NCBI GenBank assembly: GCA_039654915.1
Contig: CM077597.1
Span: 27,378,001 to 27,442,000 of the forward strand
Direction: 5' to 3'
DNA length: 64,000 nt
Origin: Aquilaria yunnanensis
Taxonomy: Eukaryota; Streptophyta; Magnoliopsida; Malvales; Thymelaeaceae
Below are positions 1-9,622 of this stretch, piece by piece. Under the pieces are notes generated by a model. That model saw only the letters and a program-made list of their open reading frames with translations. It ran no database searches and was not told the origin of the DNA. Position 1 is the first letter of the stretch, and each line of letters starts with the position of its first letter. The translations under genes were made by a program, and so were the position numbers.

Positions 1-878
1 CCTTTTTTCTCTGAAAAGGTCTTTGCCAACTCCCCTTATGTCTGTTTTCCCCATCCCGGAGAGCTGGCTTCCCCTTCTCAATCATACTTGCTGTACGACT
101 TCAGAAAAATTAGAAAGATGGACCAAAAAGTTTTTTCTTCCTTCTTACACCATCACCAGACTTCCTGGCCCTCAGGTGGTCAGTTTTATGAACCGCCGAA
201 ATGAGGTTATCGTTTTTCGCACCCAACTGAAGGCCAGACTTCGGTTTCCTCCCTCAAGGGTGATTTGCGACTTTTTCCAATTTCATGGCATTGCCGTAAA
301 TCAACTTCCCCCGAACTCGTATTGCTATTTTAACGCCTTTCTTTGCATGTGCGGCATTTTCAAAATAGAACCCCATTTCATTATTTTTATGCAGTACTAT
401 AAGCTCTACACGGTCCCGAAGGGTGGCTTTTACTTCATGCTGCCTCGGGGATCAGGGAGCAAAAAATATATGTTCACCTTCGCCACTAAGGATAGCTGGC
501 AAGGGCGGCAAGAAAAATTCTTTTTTCTGAAGATGGAGGAGGCCTGGTCGTACGTTCCGACCGAGTGGGCTTCGGGAAGGCTGGAGACGGATGTTGTAGA
601 CTCGAAGAGGCTGCTGACTCCTGAGTTGGTGGCCAGGTTCGCGGACTTCGACAGACGGATTCGGGCAGTCTTCGACTAGGACTCCAAGGTCCCTCCACGC
701 TCCCTCTACCCTTTCCCCATCATGAGGAAACTAATGACCGAAGAGGTCCTTCGGGAACTAGGGGTAGTGACGGAGCATAAAACGGACCTCGGGATGCCGG
801 CTCTTGCCATCGCTGGGAAAGACTCCTGGCTGGTCAAACTCCTTCGGGAGGAGGTTACTTACGAGGCCTTTTGTGAGA

Positions 879-947
879 GTAAGTTATCAAAAAAGATTTG
901 TTATAAATACCACTTAGACTCACACTGATATTTCCCTTCTTTTTCAG
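879..947 (+). other. Predicted intron 1 of antisense gene
   Basis: The donor GTAAGT follows TGAGA, and the acceptor is the pyrimidine-rich stretch ending TTTTTCAG. Joining 878 to 948 places exon 2 out of the frame that reads as protein (ATG at 949-951). A weaker donor at 883 would restore that frame. Either the weak site is used or a 1-base indel has occurred. Confidence 0.55.
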
Positions 948-1327
948 AATGGGCGACGAGTCCACTGCTTACTACAAGGCACTCTTCCTCAGTCAAGCCA
1001 AGAAGGGGGAGCAAACAAAGAAGACCGTCTCCCGAAGGCAGAAATCTTCTGGGGCCGGGCCATCCTCAGCAAAATGGGCGAAGAAAAACGCTTCCCCTCC
1101 TCCTCCGAAAATTCCCGAGGAGGCGGGTGAGGAGCCTGATGCCGCTGCTGCCCCACCAACCGGGGTTGCCGCCGATGCCCCTTCTCGGAGTCCTACTTCT
1201 TCGACGGCTCTTCTGGACGCCTTGGTGGAAGTCCCTTCTGCTGAGGAGCGTCGGAAGAGCAAAGGTAAGGAAATTTCTACCGAGGGGCTCCGGGAGGCTG
1301 ACGATGCTATCACCGAGGTGCTACCAG

Positions 1328-1415
1328 GTTCATTTTTTGGACAAGCTCCAGTGTATTTATTTTTTGAACTTTTGAGCATTGCTTTCCTTAACAAGTTTCT
1401 TGCCTTGTCGTGCAG
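1328..1415 (+). other. Predicted intron 2 of antisense gene
   Basis: Donor ACCAG/GTTCAT and acceptor TCGTGCAG. The intron is phase 1, and joining it keeps the protein frame, reading LPEEVPSSGW across the junction. The 88-base length is normal for a plant intron. Confidence 0.7.
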
Positions 1416-1675
1416 AGGAGGTACCGTCTTCGGGGTGGGTGGCCGAGCACGCCCGGAAACGGGCCCTTCGGGATTCCCATATCCCGAAAGGGAAGATCCC
1501 AAGGGAGCCTTTCTGGTCGTTTATGGAGGACATGAACTTGTACTTCAGCGACTGCCAACAAATGGCCAACCAAATTTCAAAGGGGATCCTCACTGAGGCC
1601 TCTTTTAAAGCCATTTCGGAGGCGTGCCCAAATGAAGAGTCCATTGCTGCAAAAGTTTCTGAGCACGCTGCCCAG

Positions 1676-1760
1676 GTATACTTCGCACCTTGTTTTCCTT
1701 TTGATTTCTTTTAAGTGTTAGCCTTATTTTCGCCTTACTAATTTTGTTCTTACTATACAG
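1676..1760 (+). other. Predicted intron 3 of antisense gene
   Basis: Donor CCCAG/GTATAC and acceptor TACTATACAG. The intron is phase 0, T-rich and 85 bases long. The frames on both sides agree exactly, which supports a real spliced gene rather than chance open frames. Confidence 0.75.
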
Positions 1761-2348
1761 CTGTTGGGATACACCGGCCTCCTTAGGGTTCGGGCAGTGA
1801 AGCAAGCAGCGTTCCGAGCCTGGGCCCTAGACTATATGGAGAAATCCAAGGTCATGTACTCCGACATGGTCGCAAAGAATTTGGAAACGGCTCAAGCTGC
1901 AAAGAAGGATGTTGCTGCCGTTCGGGAGGAGTTGCTGAAGGAAAAATAGGAACTTCTGAAGGACTCCTCCCAAAAGATTTCTGACCTCGGTTCTAAGGTG
2001 GCAGAGATAACTTCGACAAACGAGGCATATCAGAAGAAGAAGTCAGAGTCTGAGGCTCTCCTGGTGAAGGTGCTTGCTGAGAGGGCCACGCTCCAGGCCA
2101 AGGTCGAGTCTTTGAAGAAGGAGCCAAAGAAGAAGAAGACAAAGGCTCTAAAAAAGGAGATCGCTGATTTAGAGAAAGAGCTTCATGACTTAGCTGTTGC
2201 GAAGGAGAAGGTCGACCAAGCGACCAAGGTCGGTTTTCAGGACGGCTTTTGCCTCGCTCGTCATCAAGTTCTACAGAGCTTCCCTGGTCTGGATCTCTCC
2301 TTTCTGGCGGCCCTGAACATCCTCGAGGGGCATCAGTGGTCTTGGTAA

Positions 2349-2861
2349 AAAATAGAGCACCTCAACTTGCCCTTTCCTCTTCCAGCGCTGAAGGCGGTGG
2401 ATAAGGACGCAGGAGCTGGTGGCTCCCGAGAAACCGAGGTCCCTTAGTCTCTTTTAGGGTCCTTTGCCTTCTTTTTCTCCTTTTTTGTACTTCTTCTTTT
2501 TGGCGAGCTTCCTTCTTTGTACTTAGATCCATCTTTGTTAATAAAGACTCCTTCTTTCATGAATTTTTGGCTAAGTCTGTTGCGCAAAATCTTTTATTTC
2601 TCATTGTCCTGAACACGTTCGCTCAAGAGACTTCGGAAGATCATAGCTAGACTTATTACGCCAATTAGCCTCGGAATTACCCTTAGGAAATTCTCTTAAG
2701 TGAATCTCCAATCTTCAGGGAAGGTTGATAACCTTTGTAAATAAGTTTTCTTTCGGCGACGACTGTTCTGGTGAAAAGAAGCTTCTGTACTTAGAAAAAC
2801 TTTTCTAAGAAACTTTTGTACTTAGAAATTTTTCTAACTTGTACAATTTCCCACCAAAATC
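2349..2861. other. Non-coding spacer between antisense gene and integrase
   Basis: It holds the presumed 3' UTR of the antisense gene and T-rich sequence with short repeats of the motif TTCTAAGAAA/TTTCTAAG near 2800-2835. A possible fifth exon (acceptor after 2385, frame ending in TAG about 2449) was seen but could not be joined in frame. No other feature. Confidence 0.6.
2540..2545 (+). promoter_or_regulatory. Possible polyadenylation signal of antisense gene
   Basis: AATAAA about 190 bases after the TAA that ends exon 4, in a T-rich context. The position suits a 3' UTR of the antisense gene. Confidence 0.45.
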
Positions 2862-4020
2862 CTAATCATAGAATTTTTTCAAGGCATCCGAATGGCATGT
2901 ATTTTTTGATTCTACGCCTTTGGCATCGCCGAGCTTGTAAACTCCTTTTCGCACTTCGGCAAGTACCAGATAAGGACCTTCCCAATTTGCGCGAAGTACT
3001 CCGTGAGATGGCCTTCGGGGTCCAAATTCAGCCTTTCGGAGAACGAGGTCTCCTTTCTTTATTCCCTTCTGCCTGGCACGCAAGTTTATAGCCGCGGCCA
3101 CTCTTTGCTGAAAAGCTTTTCTTCTCAGCTTGGCTATTTCTCTGTGTTCGCCGATGAGGTCCAGCTTGGCTCTCAGGCCGAGGTCATTTCCCCTTTCATC
3201 AAACACTTGTACTCGCACCGATGGTTGTATTACCTCAATTGGGATGATGGCCTCTGTACCGAAAACAAGTGAAAAAGGTGTTTCCCCTGTGGCTCTTCGG
3301 GGTGTTGTTCGGTAGCTCCATAACACACTTGGGAGCTCTCCTGGCCATTTCCCTTTTGCTTCCCCAAACCTCTTTTTCAGACCATCTTTTATGGTCCTAT
3401 TAGATACTTCTACTTGCCCATTGCATTGGGGATGAGCTACTGGGGCGAATTGCATTTTTATTCCGAGGTTGTTGATAAATTCTTGGAACCCTTTGTCCGT
3501 AAACTGGGATCCATTATCGGCTACTAACACCCTCGGTATGCCCAATCTGCACACAATGTTCTTCCATACGAACTTCTGTACATCTTTTGCCGAGATAGTC
3601 GCCAAGGGTTCTGCCTCAACCCATTTGGAGAAATAATCTACTGCAACCACGCAGAACTTCACGCCTCCAGGCGCTGTTGGGAGTGGCCCAATGAGGTCTA
3701 TGCCCCAAACTGCAAAGGGCCAGGGATAGTTAGCCGAAGTTACCAATTCCGAGGGCGCCCTTTGGATACTCGTGTGCCTTTGGCAATTCCCACATTTCTG
3801 AACGAACTGCCTGGCGTCTTTTCTTAGGGTAGGCCAAAAGTATCATTGGCGAAGTATCACTGCTACCAGGGCGTCGGTTCCAATGTGCGAACCACAGGCG
3901 CCTTCGTGAACTTCTTCGAGGATCATTTCATTATCCTCTTCGCCAACACACCTCTGTAGTGGATTTGCATACCCCTGCCAATATAATTCTTCTCCGATTC
4001 GGAAGAAGTGACCGACACGT
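2862..4020 (-). pseudogene. Integrase of Tat element
   Basis: The C-terminal third of Pol, which inserts element cDNA into the genome. The zinc-binding N-terminus (HEGACGSHIG then CGNCQRH, about 3920-3770) is cut by a TGA at 3843-3845. The core, in the open stretch from 3746, shows D17 (GIDLIGP), D77 (VADNGSQF) and E113 (GQVEVSNR), an intact D-D-35-E triad. The C-terminus has the GPY/F module (WEGPYLVLAEV). It shares one reading frame with RT and RNase H. No chromodomain is visible. The core looks catalytically complete, but the upstream stop separates it from the zinc domain. Confidence 0.9.
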
Positions 4021-5189
4021 CTTCGCACTTTTGCCGCTTCGCTAGGGTCTACGGGGAGCTCACTGGTTGCAAGATATCTTTTTATCGGATCTTTCCAGCC
4101 TTTTCCCGAGGTTACTATGCTCAGCATTGCGATGCTCGAGTGATTTAGCACCTCGGTGCATGTTTTCGACTTCGCCAAGCAATCTGCGTCAGCATTATCT
4201 CGTCGAGGCACATTTTCGATTCGTACGGTGTCGAACTCCTGGATAAGCTTTGCTACCAGTTCATGGTATTTTTCCAAGGTCGGGTCCTTCACCCCATAGT
4301 CCCCTACTATTTGTCGAACTACCAGCTGGGAATCGCTGTGGGCTTTCAAGTTTCTTACACCAATTTTTCTGGCCAGGCGTAACCCTATTATGAGGGCTTC
4401 ATATTCAGCCATATTGTTGGTGACGTTAAAGCCAAACTTGATGGCCTTCATTACTTTTAGACCTTCGGGGCCTTTGATAATTACCCCAGCTCCCTGGTGT
4501 TCAGACCCTGAAGCTCCATCTACGTACAAAGTCCATTCTGGCTCACCTTCGCCAGAATCCGAATGGCTGTCCTCGGTGATGGGTACTTCGGCAATGAAGT
4601 CTGCCAGAGCTTGCACTTTTATGGCTTTCCGAGGTTCATAAGTAATGTCGTAGTCGCCCAGCTCTATACACCATTTGGAAAGCCTTCCCAAATGATCAAC
4701 TTTCCTCATGACGTTCCGTAGAGGTAGACTACTTCGGACGATGATTGGGTGAGCCTGAAAATATGGCCGTAGTCTTCTTCCCGCCAGTACCAAGGAATAT
4801 ATAGCTTTTTGTAGCAAGGGACATCTGACTTCGGCGCCGTGTAGGGACTTGCTTACATAATAAACCAGCCATTGCTTCAGCCCCTCCTCTTTCACAAGGA
4901 CCGAGCTTACTGCCTTTTCTGTGACTGCGAGGTACAACACGAGGGACTCTCCCTCGCGAGGTTGCCGAAGAGTAGGCAGATGGGCCACATAGGCTTTGAG
5001 TTCTTCCCAAGCCTTTTGGCAGTCCTTATTCCAAGGATGACCATCACATCTGAGGTCGCCCTCCTTTTTTGCTGCCTTAGTGAGGACTTTGAAGAATGCT
5101 CGACACCAGTCTCCATACCTGGAAATGAACTTGCTAAGAGAGGTTATCCTTCCGGTGAGTCTCTGCACGTCTTTCACTGTGACGGGAGT
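4021..5189 (-). pseudogene. Dual RNase H region of Tat element (degenerate native plus archaeal-type)
   Basis: The open stretch 5177-3843 carries two RNase H domains in series. In the first (about residues 50-195) the expected catalytic Asp is absent: the strand reads LYLAVTEKAVSS where gypsy enzymes have LYLDAS. It is therefore probably a structural connection domain. The second (about residues 214-336) keeps all acidic residues: D220 (YVDGAS), E258 (MAEYEA), D282 (SDSQLV) and D332 (ADCLAK). It should degrade RNA in RNA-DNA hybrids. Acquiring a second archaeal-type RNase H is a known hallmark of the Tat lineage. A TGA at 5190-5192 lies just upstream in the same frame. Confidence 0.88.
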
Positions 5190-5978
5190 TCAGAATTCAA
5201 GCAGAGCCTTAACTTTTTCTGGGTTAGCATCAATGACTCTTTTTGATACCATGTACCCAAGAAACTTTCCTGAGGGTACGCTGAAGATGCATTTTTCGGG
5301 ATTGAGGCGAATTCCGAAGGTTCTGAGCTAGTGGAAAGTCTCCTTCAGATCTGCGACGTGGTCGCAAGGCAGCTTGCTCTTAACTATCATGTCATCAACG
5401 TAAACTTCCATGTTCCTCCCTATTTGGTCCTTAAAGACCTTCCTCATCAACCTCTGGTAGGTAGCTCCCGCATTTTTGAGCCCGAAGGGCATCCTGATGT
5501 AACAATACGTTCCACCCTCGGTGATGAAGGCGGTTTTCTCCTCATCTTCGTGGTCCATCCTTATTTGATGATACCCACTGAAGGCATCCAGGAAACTCAG
5601 GAGCCCGTATTCGGCAGTTGAGTCTACCAACTGGTCTATTGGTGGGAGAGGGTATGAATCTTTTGGGCAAGCATCATTCAAGTTTCTGAAGTCGATGCAC
5701 ATTCAGACCTTACTGCTCCCTTCTTTTGTGGCGATAACCACGTTGCTCAACCATTCGGGGTACTTGACTTCCCTAATTACATCGGCGTCTAATAAGCGCT
5801 GGACTTCGGTTTTGATGAAGTTATTTTTGTGGAGTGAGAGGCCTCTCTTCTTTTGCCGGACAAGTTTTGCTTCCGGTCTTACTTTAAGGCTATGCTGTAT
5901 TATGCGAGGGTCTACCCCCGGCATATTTTTCGGCGAGTAGGCAAACAGATCTTTATTATACAAGTTTTTTCTTGTCAC
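5190..5978 (-). pseudogene. Reverse transcriptase of Tat element, broken by stops
   Basis: Copies element RNA into DNA. The frame reads from about 5978 (MPGVDPRIIQHSL, then REVKYPEWLSNVV), through MCIDFRNLNDACPKDSYPLP and LDAFSGYHQI, to the active site EVYVDDMIVKS. Catalytic Asps in the 5702-5328 stretch are D39, D103 and D104. Stops interrupt the frame at 5703-5705 (TGA), 5328-5330 (TAG) and 5190-5192 (TGA). The TGA at 5703 sits where relatives have Arg (CGA), as expected from CpG decay. The frame differs from that of the protease upstream. Confidence 0.9.
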
Positions 5979-6009
5979 CTTTGGCCAAGTTTTTCCCTAT
6001 TCGAGTATT

Positions 6010-7240
6010 TCAGCCCGGGACAAGTTCCACTTCTTCTATTTCTACCTTCACGGGATCTTTTGCCTCTCCCTCTTTTGGCCTTCCTTCTGACAAAACCTCT
6101 GCATCCATGGTTTGTGCGAGGTTGGTTACTGGGGCCTTTCGCGCTTTGACGAACACTTTCCTTACTTCACCTTGATCGATAAAGATTTCCGCATCTCCAT
6201 CCTTGGTGGTGAAAGTGACGGTTAAGTACTTTACATCCGAGCGAATGTGCAGATTTCCTTGGGTTTGCCTTCCAAGGATGGCGTTATATGACAAAGGAAC
6301 ATCCATGACAATGAACCTTGTCATTGTGGAGGCAAATAATTCGTCTATTCCGTTTACCGAACTTCCTCTCATCATCAGGGGGAGGTCGATCCATCCGAGG
6401 ACAGACAGTTCGGACGGCCCTACCCCGAAAGTTGGCGAGGCGATGGGCTTGAGGTCGGTGTTGGATAATCCCAAGCTCGGCAGCAGATGCAAGAATAGGA
6501 CGTCGGCATTTGATCCATCGTCAAGTAATACCCTTTTGACGTCCCAATTTCCTATTCTCACCATGACCAACAGTGGATTGTCATGGGGAAAGATGACGGT
6601 GGAACCATCCCTTCGGGTCAGTTTTTTCGACGGATTTTGATATTCCATAATTGATATTTCTCTGGCTTTCCTCTTTCTTTCCGAGGATGGCAGTCCCATC
6701 GTGATTGTTTGTATCACTCCCGCCGGGGGCAGGAGACGCCTCTTTGGACTTCGGTTCCTCCGTCTGTCGGAGTCGTACTCCTCGTCATCAGCCTTTCCTT
6801 CCTCCTCCTTTCTTCCCTTCGGGGAAGGCATTTGCAGATAACGCTGAAGTTGGCCTTGTTTTATCAACGACTCAATATACTTTTTCAGTTGGAAGCAATC
6901 TTCAGTGTCGTGTCCGTGGTCGCGATGAAACTGGCAGAACTTTTTCATATTCTTCTTGTTGTCAGCGGTCATAGTCCTTGGTCGCTGAATCTGGGTCCCC
7001 TTCCTCTCCATTGTCATGAGGATATTGGTTCTTGTTGTGTTCAGGGGTATGAAGTTCGTCGGAGGTTTCCTTCCCCTAAACCTCCGAGGTCGCCCTGCCT
7101 GTTCAGCCAGATACTTTGTTTGCTAGCCGGACCCTTCGGGACGGGTGTGATCAATCTTTGGTCCACCCATTCTCAGCTCTTCGGCTGTCATGTGCTGCTC
7201 GGCCCTTCGGTAAAATTCACCAAGCATGTCCGGGGGTCCT
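6010..7240 (-). pseudogene. Gag C-terminus (zinc knuckle) and aspartic protease of Tat element
   Basis: In the open stretch from 7017, the knuckle C28-x2-H31-x4-H36-x4-C41 binds nucleic acid. Basic and acidic linkers follow, then a retropepsin active site LLDDGSNADVLF (D166-D-G168) and a downstream hydrophobic flap region, ILGRQ. The frame stays open upstream of 7017 as an Arg-rich tail (AGRPRRFRGRK). The Gag motif RAEQHMTAEE is in this frame near 7190-7225, while the Gag core upstream is in another frame, so a frameshift lies at about 7230. The protease would cut the polyprotein. Confidence 0.85.
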
Positions 7241-8180
7241 TGGAGAACTCGTAGAACAGCTGTGAGTCCCTCCGAAAGCCCCGTGTCATGGCAAGGATGC
7301 GTATTTCGGGCCGAAAGTCCGGGACACTTAAGGCCTCTCTATTAAATTTTTTGACATAATCGCGGATGGTTTCTCCATTCTTTTGCGCGATGTCGAACAT
7401 ATGGACCGGCATCTTCGTCGTTGGACGGCTTCCAATGAACTGCTGCGTAAAGGCCGTGGACAGCTCCTGAAACTCCCTGATGGTTCCAGGGGCCAATGAG
7501 TTATACCACGCCGTTGCGGGCCCTGTGAGGGTGACCTCAAAGCACTTGCACAAAGTAGCATCATCTGCGCCGTGTAACACCATGCTACGTTTGTATTTGG
7601 TTAGATGAGCATGTGGATCAGTTCGGCCATCGTAGGTTTTGAGCCAAGGCACCCAGAAGTCACTTGGCATGGGCACCTCTACTACTGTTCGGATGAACGG
7701 CGATTCATCCCCGTTGAAAGTTTCAGACAGCCTGGCCTAGACTGGTTTCTAAGCTACCTGTCTCTCTACCCTTTCCAACCTCGCTAATATCTTCTCCATG
7801 AGGAGAGCGACACTGGGTTCTTCATCCTAGTGCTTGCAAGTCTCAGGGAAAGGAGATTGCCGGCGCCTTTTCGGGGATGGACTTCGTCGCCGAGGGGATG
7901 GCGACTTTGCCTCAGGCGATGAACTCTTTTGGTGTGGGGTTTTAGGCCGTTTAGACCCTACTAGCCCCTTAGGTCGTCCCCCGAGGGGTATGTTTTCCGT
8001 TGAGGACTCATCACGCGGATCCCCACTTCCCAAACTCCGATAAGCTGATCTCGGGCTTTTCTCCCAAGGGAGTGCTGGCGAGGAAAGCCTTTGGTCCTGC
8101 ATTGGTTGCGGCCATCTTCGGTCTATTTGCTGTGTCATTTCGGCCATAATAGAGCACTGGAAGTCGCGCAGAAAACTCAT
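7188..8180 (-). pseudogene. Gag N-terminus and retrotrans_gag core of Tat element
   Basis: Forms the particle shell. The segment 8180-7827 begins MSFLRDFQCS and ends in a Ser/Pro/Arg-rich tract (SPSPRRRSPSPKRRR). A stop at 7827-7829 follows, and the same frame resumes at 7676-7188 with the family core YDGRTDPHAHLTKY, then WYNSLAPGTIREFQEL and FIGSRP. At least one stop and the 7230 frameshift make it non-functional. The true start may be upstream of 8180, since the leader between 8181 and 8330 is short. Confidence 0.85.
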
Positions 8181-8330
8181 AGTTATGACTAAAGGACGTT
8201 CTTCCTCAGGCGAGGAAGTCCCTGGAAGGGTCTGCTCAGTAGCCGGTTGAGCTTCGGGCGCAGACGAGGAATTCGGGAGTCACTTGTCCTTTGAACGTCA
8301 AGTTTCAACAACGACGACCTGAGGGCGAGT
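8181..8330 (-). other. Untranslated leader of Tat element
   Basis: Short stretch between primer site and first Gag ATG seen. No separate feature recognised. Confidence 0.5.
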
Positions 8331-8347
8331 TCCTACAGACGGCGCCA
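8331..8347 (-). promoter_or_regulatory. Primer binding site of Tat element
   Basis: On the minus strand TGGCGCCGTCTGTAGGA starts two bases after the LTR end. Its position and TGG start (pairing with tRNA CCA) mark the minus-strand primer site. The first nine bases would also fit tRNA-Asp but the rest does not, so I do not name the tRNA. Confidence 0.8.
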
Positions 8348-8349
8348 AA

Positions 8350-9209
8350 TGATGCCTGGTGGCATCTTCGTCGGGTGACATTATGACTTCGGGAGGGACT
8401 TCCTGTGAGGGAGGACGTCTGGAGCAAAGGTTTCCCAGAGGAATGTACCTGAAATGCTCAGAAGAAAAAAGGTCAGGAGGTCCTCGAAGTGTTTTTCCGG
8501 GGAGGAGCCTTCGACGCCCAAGTCAGTGTTCTGAGAGGAGATAAAGGAAGAGCACTAAGGGGCTAGGTGGTCTTGCCTACTCGTATTTTCTCAAGGAGAG
8601 GGGTCTGATCCTTTGCCAGGGCTTGTTTCCTGGTATTTATAGTGGTGCCTGGCCCGTTTAGATCACGACACGTGTTCGGTCGGATGTGATCTGTACTTCC
8701 TGGGCGTAGGGGACAGGTAGCCGTTTGTAGGCTCCTCGAGTCTGAGACCGAGACAAGTCGTGACAAGACTTGGACGGTGTCGGCGCATCAGACCGCTCTT
8801 CGAGGCGGCATGTAGCGCATGTGGGCAACATGTCAGAGGCTCCTTAAATGACCCTGCCGTACTCCCGAGGTTCTCTGGCAAGGTCGTCCTTCGGTACGGA
8901 CGCCCTTCTTCGGGAATTATGCCTGTAGTTCGGGGAGTTCCCTGGTTCGGGGGTTCCGCCTTTGGGGAGATTCTCTCCTGCTTGAAATAGCTAGTTCTTC
9001 ATCTCCGAAGGCAATCCGTTTGGTCCCCCGAGGGAGCCGGTAGCATCCTTGGAATTCCTGTCGTTCTAGCTGAAGTCTCTAGTTTGAGACATTTGGCTTC
9101 GCTCCTTCTGAGGTCCGTGATATCGCCTCTTCCGGGTAATGCCAGGTTTCCTGACCATACTATTGGCAGGATGCATGTACTGAGAGAGGCAATAGCCATT
9201 CGGCTATCA
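8350..9209 (-). repeat. 5' LTR of Tat element (860 bp)
   Basis: Bounded by TGATGCC on the left and GGCTATCA on the right, with terminal inverted repeat TGAT/ATCA. The left end abuts the primer site. The right end abuts X-family sequence (GGAGAAGTTCTACAACTAAG) that continues without this LTR at about 39068, so the border is supported by an empty-site comparison. GC-rich relative to the surroundings. A related LTR stands alone at 20289-21249. Confidence 0.85.
8634..8641 (-). promoter_or_regulatory. TATA box in Tat LTR
   Basis: TATAAATA on the minus strand, about 570 bases into the LTR. This is the usual place for a U3 promoter. No other perfect TATA motif was noticed in the LTR. Confidence 0.5.
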
Positions 9210-9617
9210 ATGGAGAAGTTCTACAACTAAGCATATCATTATGTTTAAGTTGAGGATGCCAACCACCATGATAAAGAGAATAAGAGAAGAATGCCCAATT
9301 AGGCAAGCAGCCAGGGGCCAACAACCAAAAGAGACAATGAGCCCAACATACAGCCCCCTAAAACACTAGGGTAAACATCATTTATGGCATGGGATTGTGA
9401 AGCATGGTGACCAAGTTGCCATGGTGAATTAATGTATGATTCCTGAAGGATAAGAATAAATACTGCAAGTATCATAAAGATTATGGACATGGTACCAAGA
9501 CTTGTGAGGACCTTAAGCCTTCTGCAAATGAGCTAATGTTAAATAGCAAGCTATGGGATATTGTCTGAAATGTCTCCCCTGGTGTAGGTACAGGAGCCCA
9601 GTTAAAAAATAGGGATA
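9210..9617 (+). pseudogene. Block X1, part 1: gag zinc-knuckle fragment
   Basis: Plus-strand text at about 9455-9520 reads YCKYHKDYGHGTKTCEDLK, a C-x2-H-x4-H-x4-C nucleocapsid knuckle of the same style as the Tat Gag. No long frame survives. The same sequence with a partly lost knuckle (YYGYHMDYGHGTK) occurs at about 39250. It is truncated on the left by the Tat insertion and on the right by the solo LTR at 9623. Confidence 0.65.
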
Positions 9618-9622
9618 AAAAG

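Larger units (their letters stand above)
2..2348 (+). pseudogene. Antisense extra gene of Tat element, spliced, gypsy-type transposon (PF04195-like) plus coiled coil
   Basis: Four exons fit the plus strand: 2-878, 948-1327, 1416-1675 and 1761-2348. Exon 1 is open from the window edge, so the start may lie further left; the first ATG in frame is at 38. Exon 1 resembles the family Pfam calls putative gypsy type transposon (segment RVICDFFQFHGI, then CYFNAFLCMC). Exon 2 is Ala/Pro/Lys-rich and looks disordered. Exons 3-4 form a long Lys/Glu-rich coiled coil, followed by GFQDGFCLARHQVLQSFPGL, a C-terminal signature of such proteins. TAG codons interrupt exon 1 (677-679) and exon 4 (1947-1949), and the consensus join of exons 1 and 2 is out of frame, so this copy is probably dead. 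It lies antisense between integrase and the 3' LTR. Its role is not known to me. The family call comes from motif memory, not a search. Confidence 0.7.
1..9209 (-). mobile_element. Tat-type Ty3/gypsy LTR retrotransposon, 3' end off window
   Basis: Minus-strand element read from high to low coordinates: 5' LTR (8350-9209), primer site, gag, protease, RT, RNase H, second RNase H, integrase, then a spacer with a plus-strand gene. The domain order is that of Ty3/gypsy. The second archaeal-type RNase H and the C-x2-H-x4-H-x4-C gag knuckle are typical of the Tat lineage. The LTR ends in a short inverted repeat, TGAT/ATCA. No 3' LTR is seen before position 1, so the element continues to the left. 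Coding frames carry several stops and at least one frameshift, so this copy is not autonomous. It sits inside block X1: sequence right of 9210 matches X2 from about 39068. Confidence 0.9.

Noticed and set aside
486..1644. Minus-strand open stretches opposite the antisense gene (for example 1502-993 and 1644-1357)
   Set aside because: They overlap exons whose plus-strand protein and splice sites are convincing. Composition is Ser/Ala/Pro-rich, as expected of a shadow of GC-rich coding sequence.
4390..5621. Plus-strand open stretches across the Tat pol region (4390, 4872, 5080, 5331)
   Set aside because: They lie opposite well-identified RT and RNase H domains and have no family-like motif.
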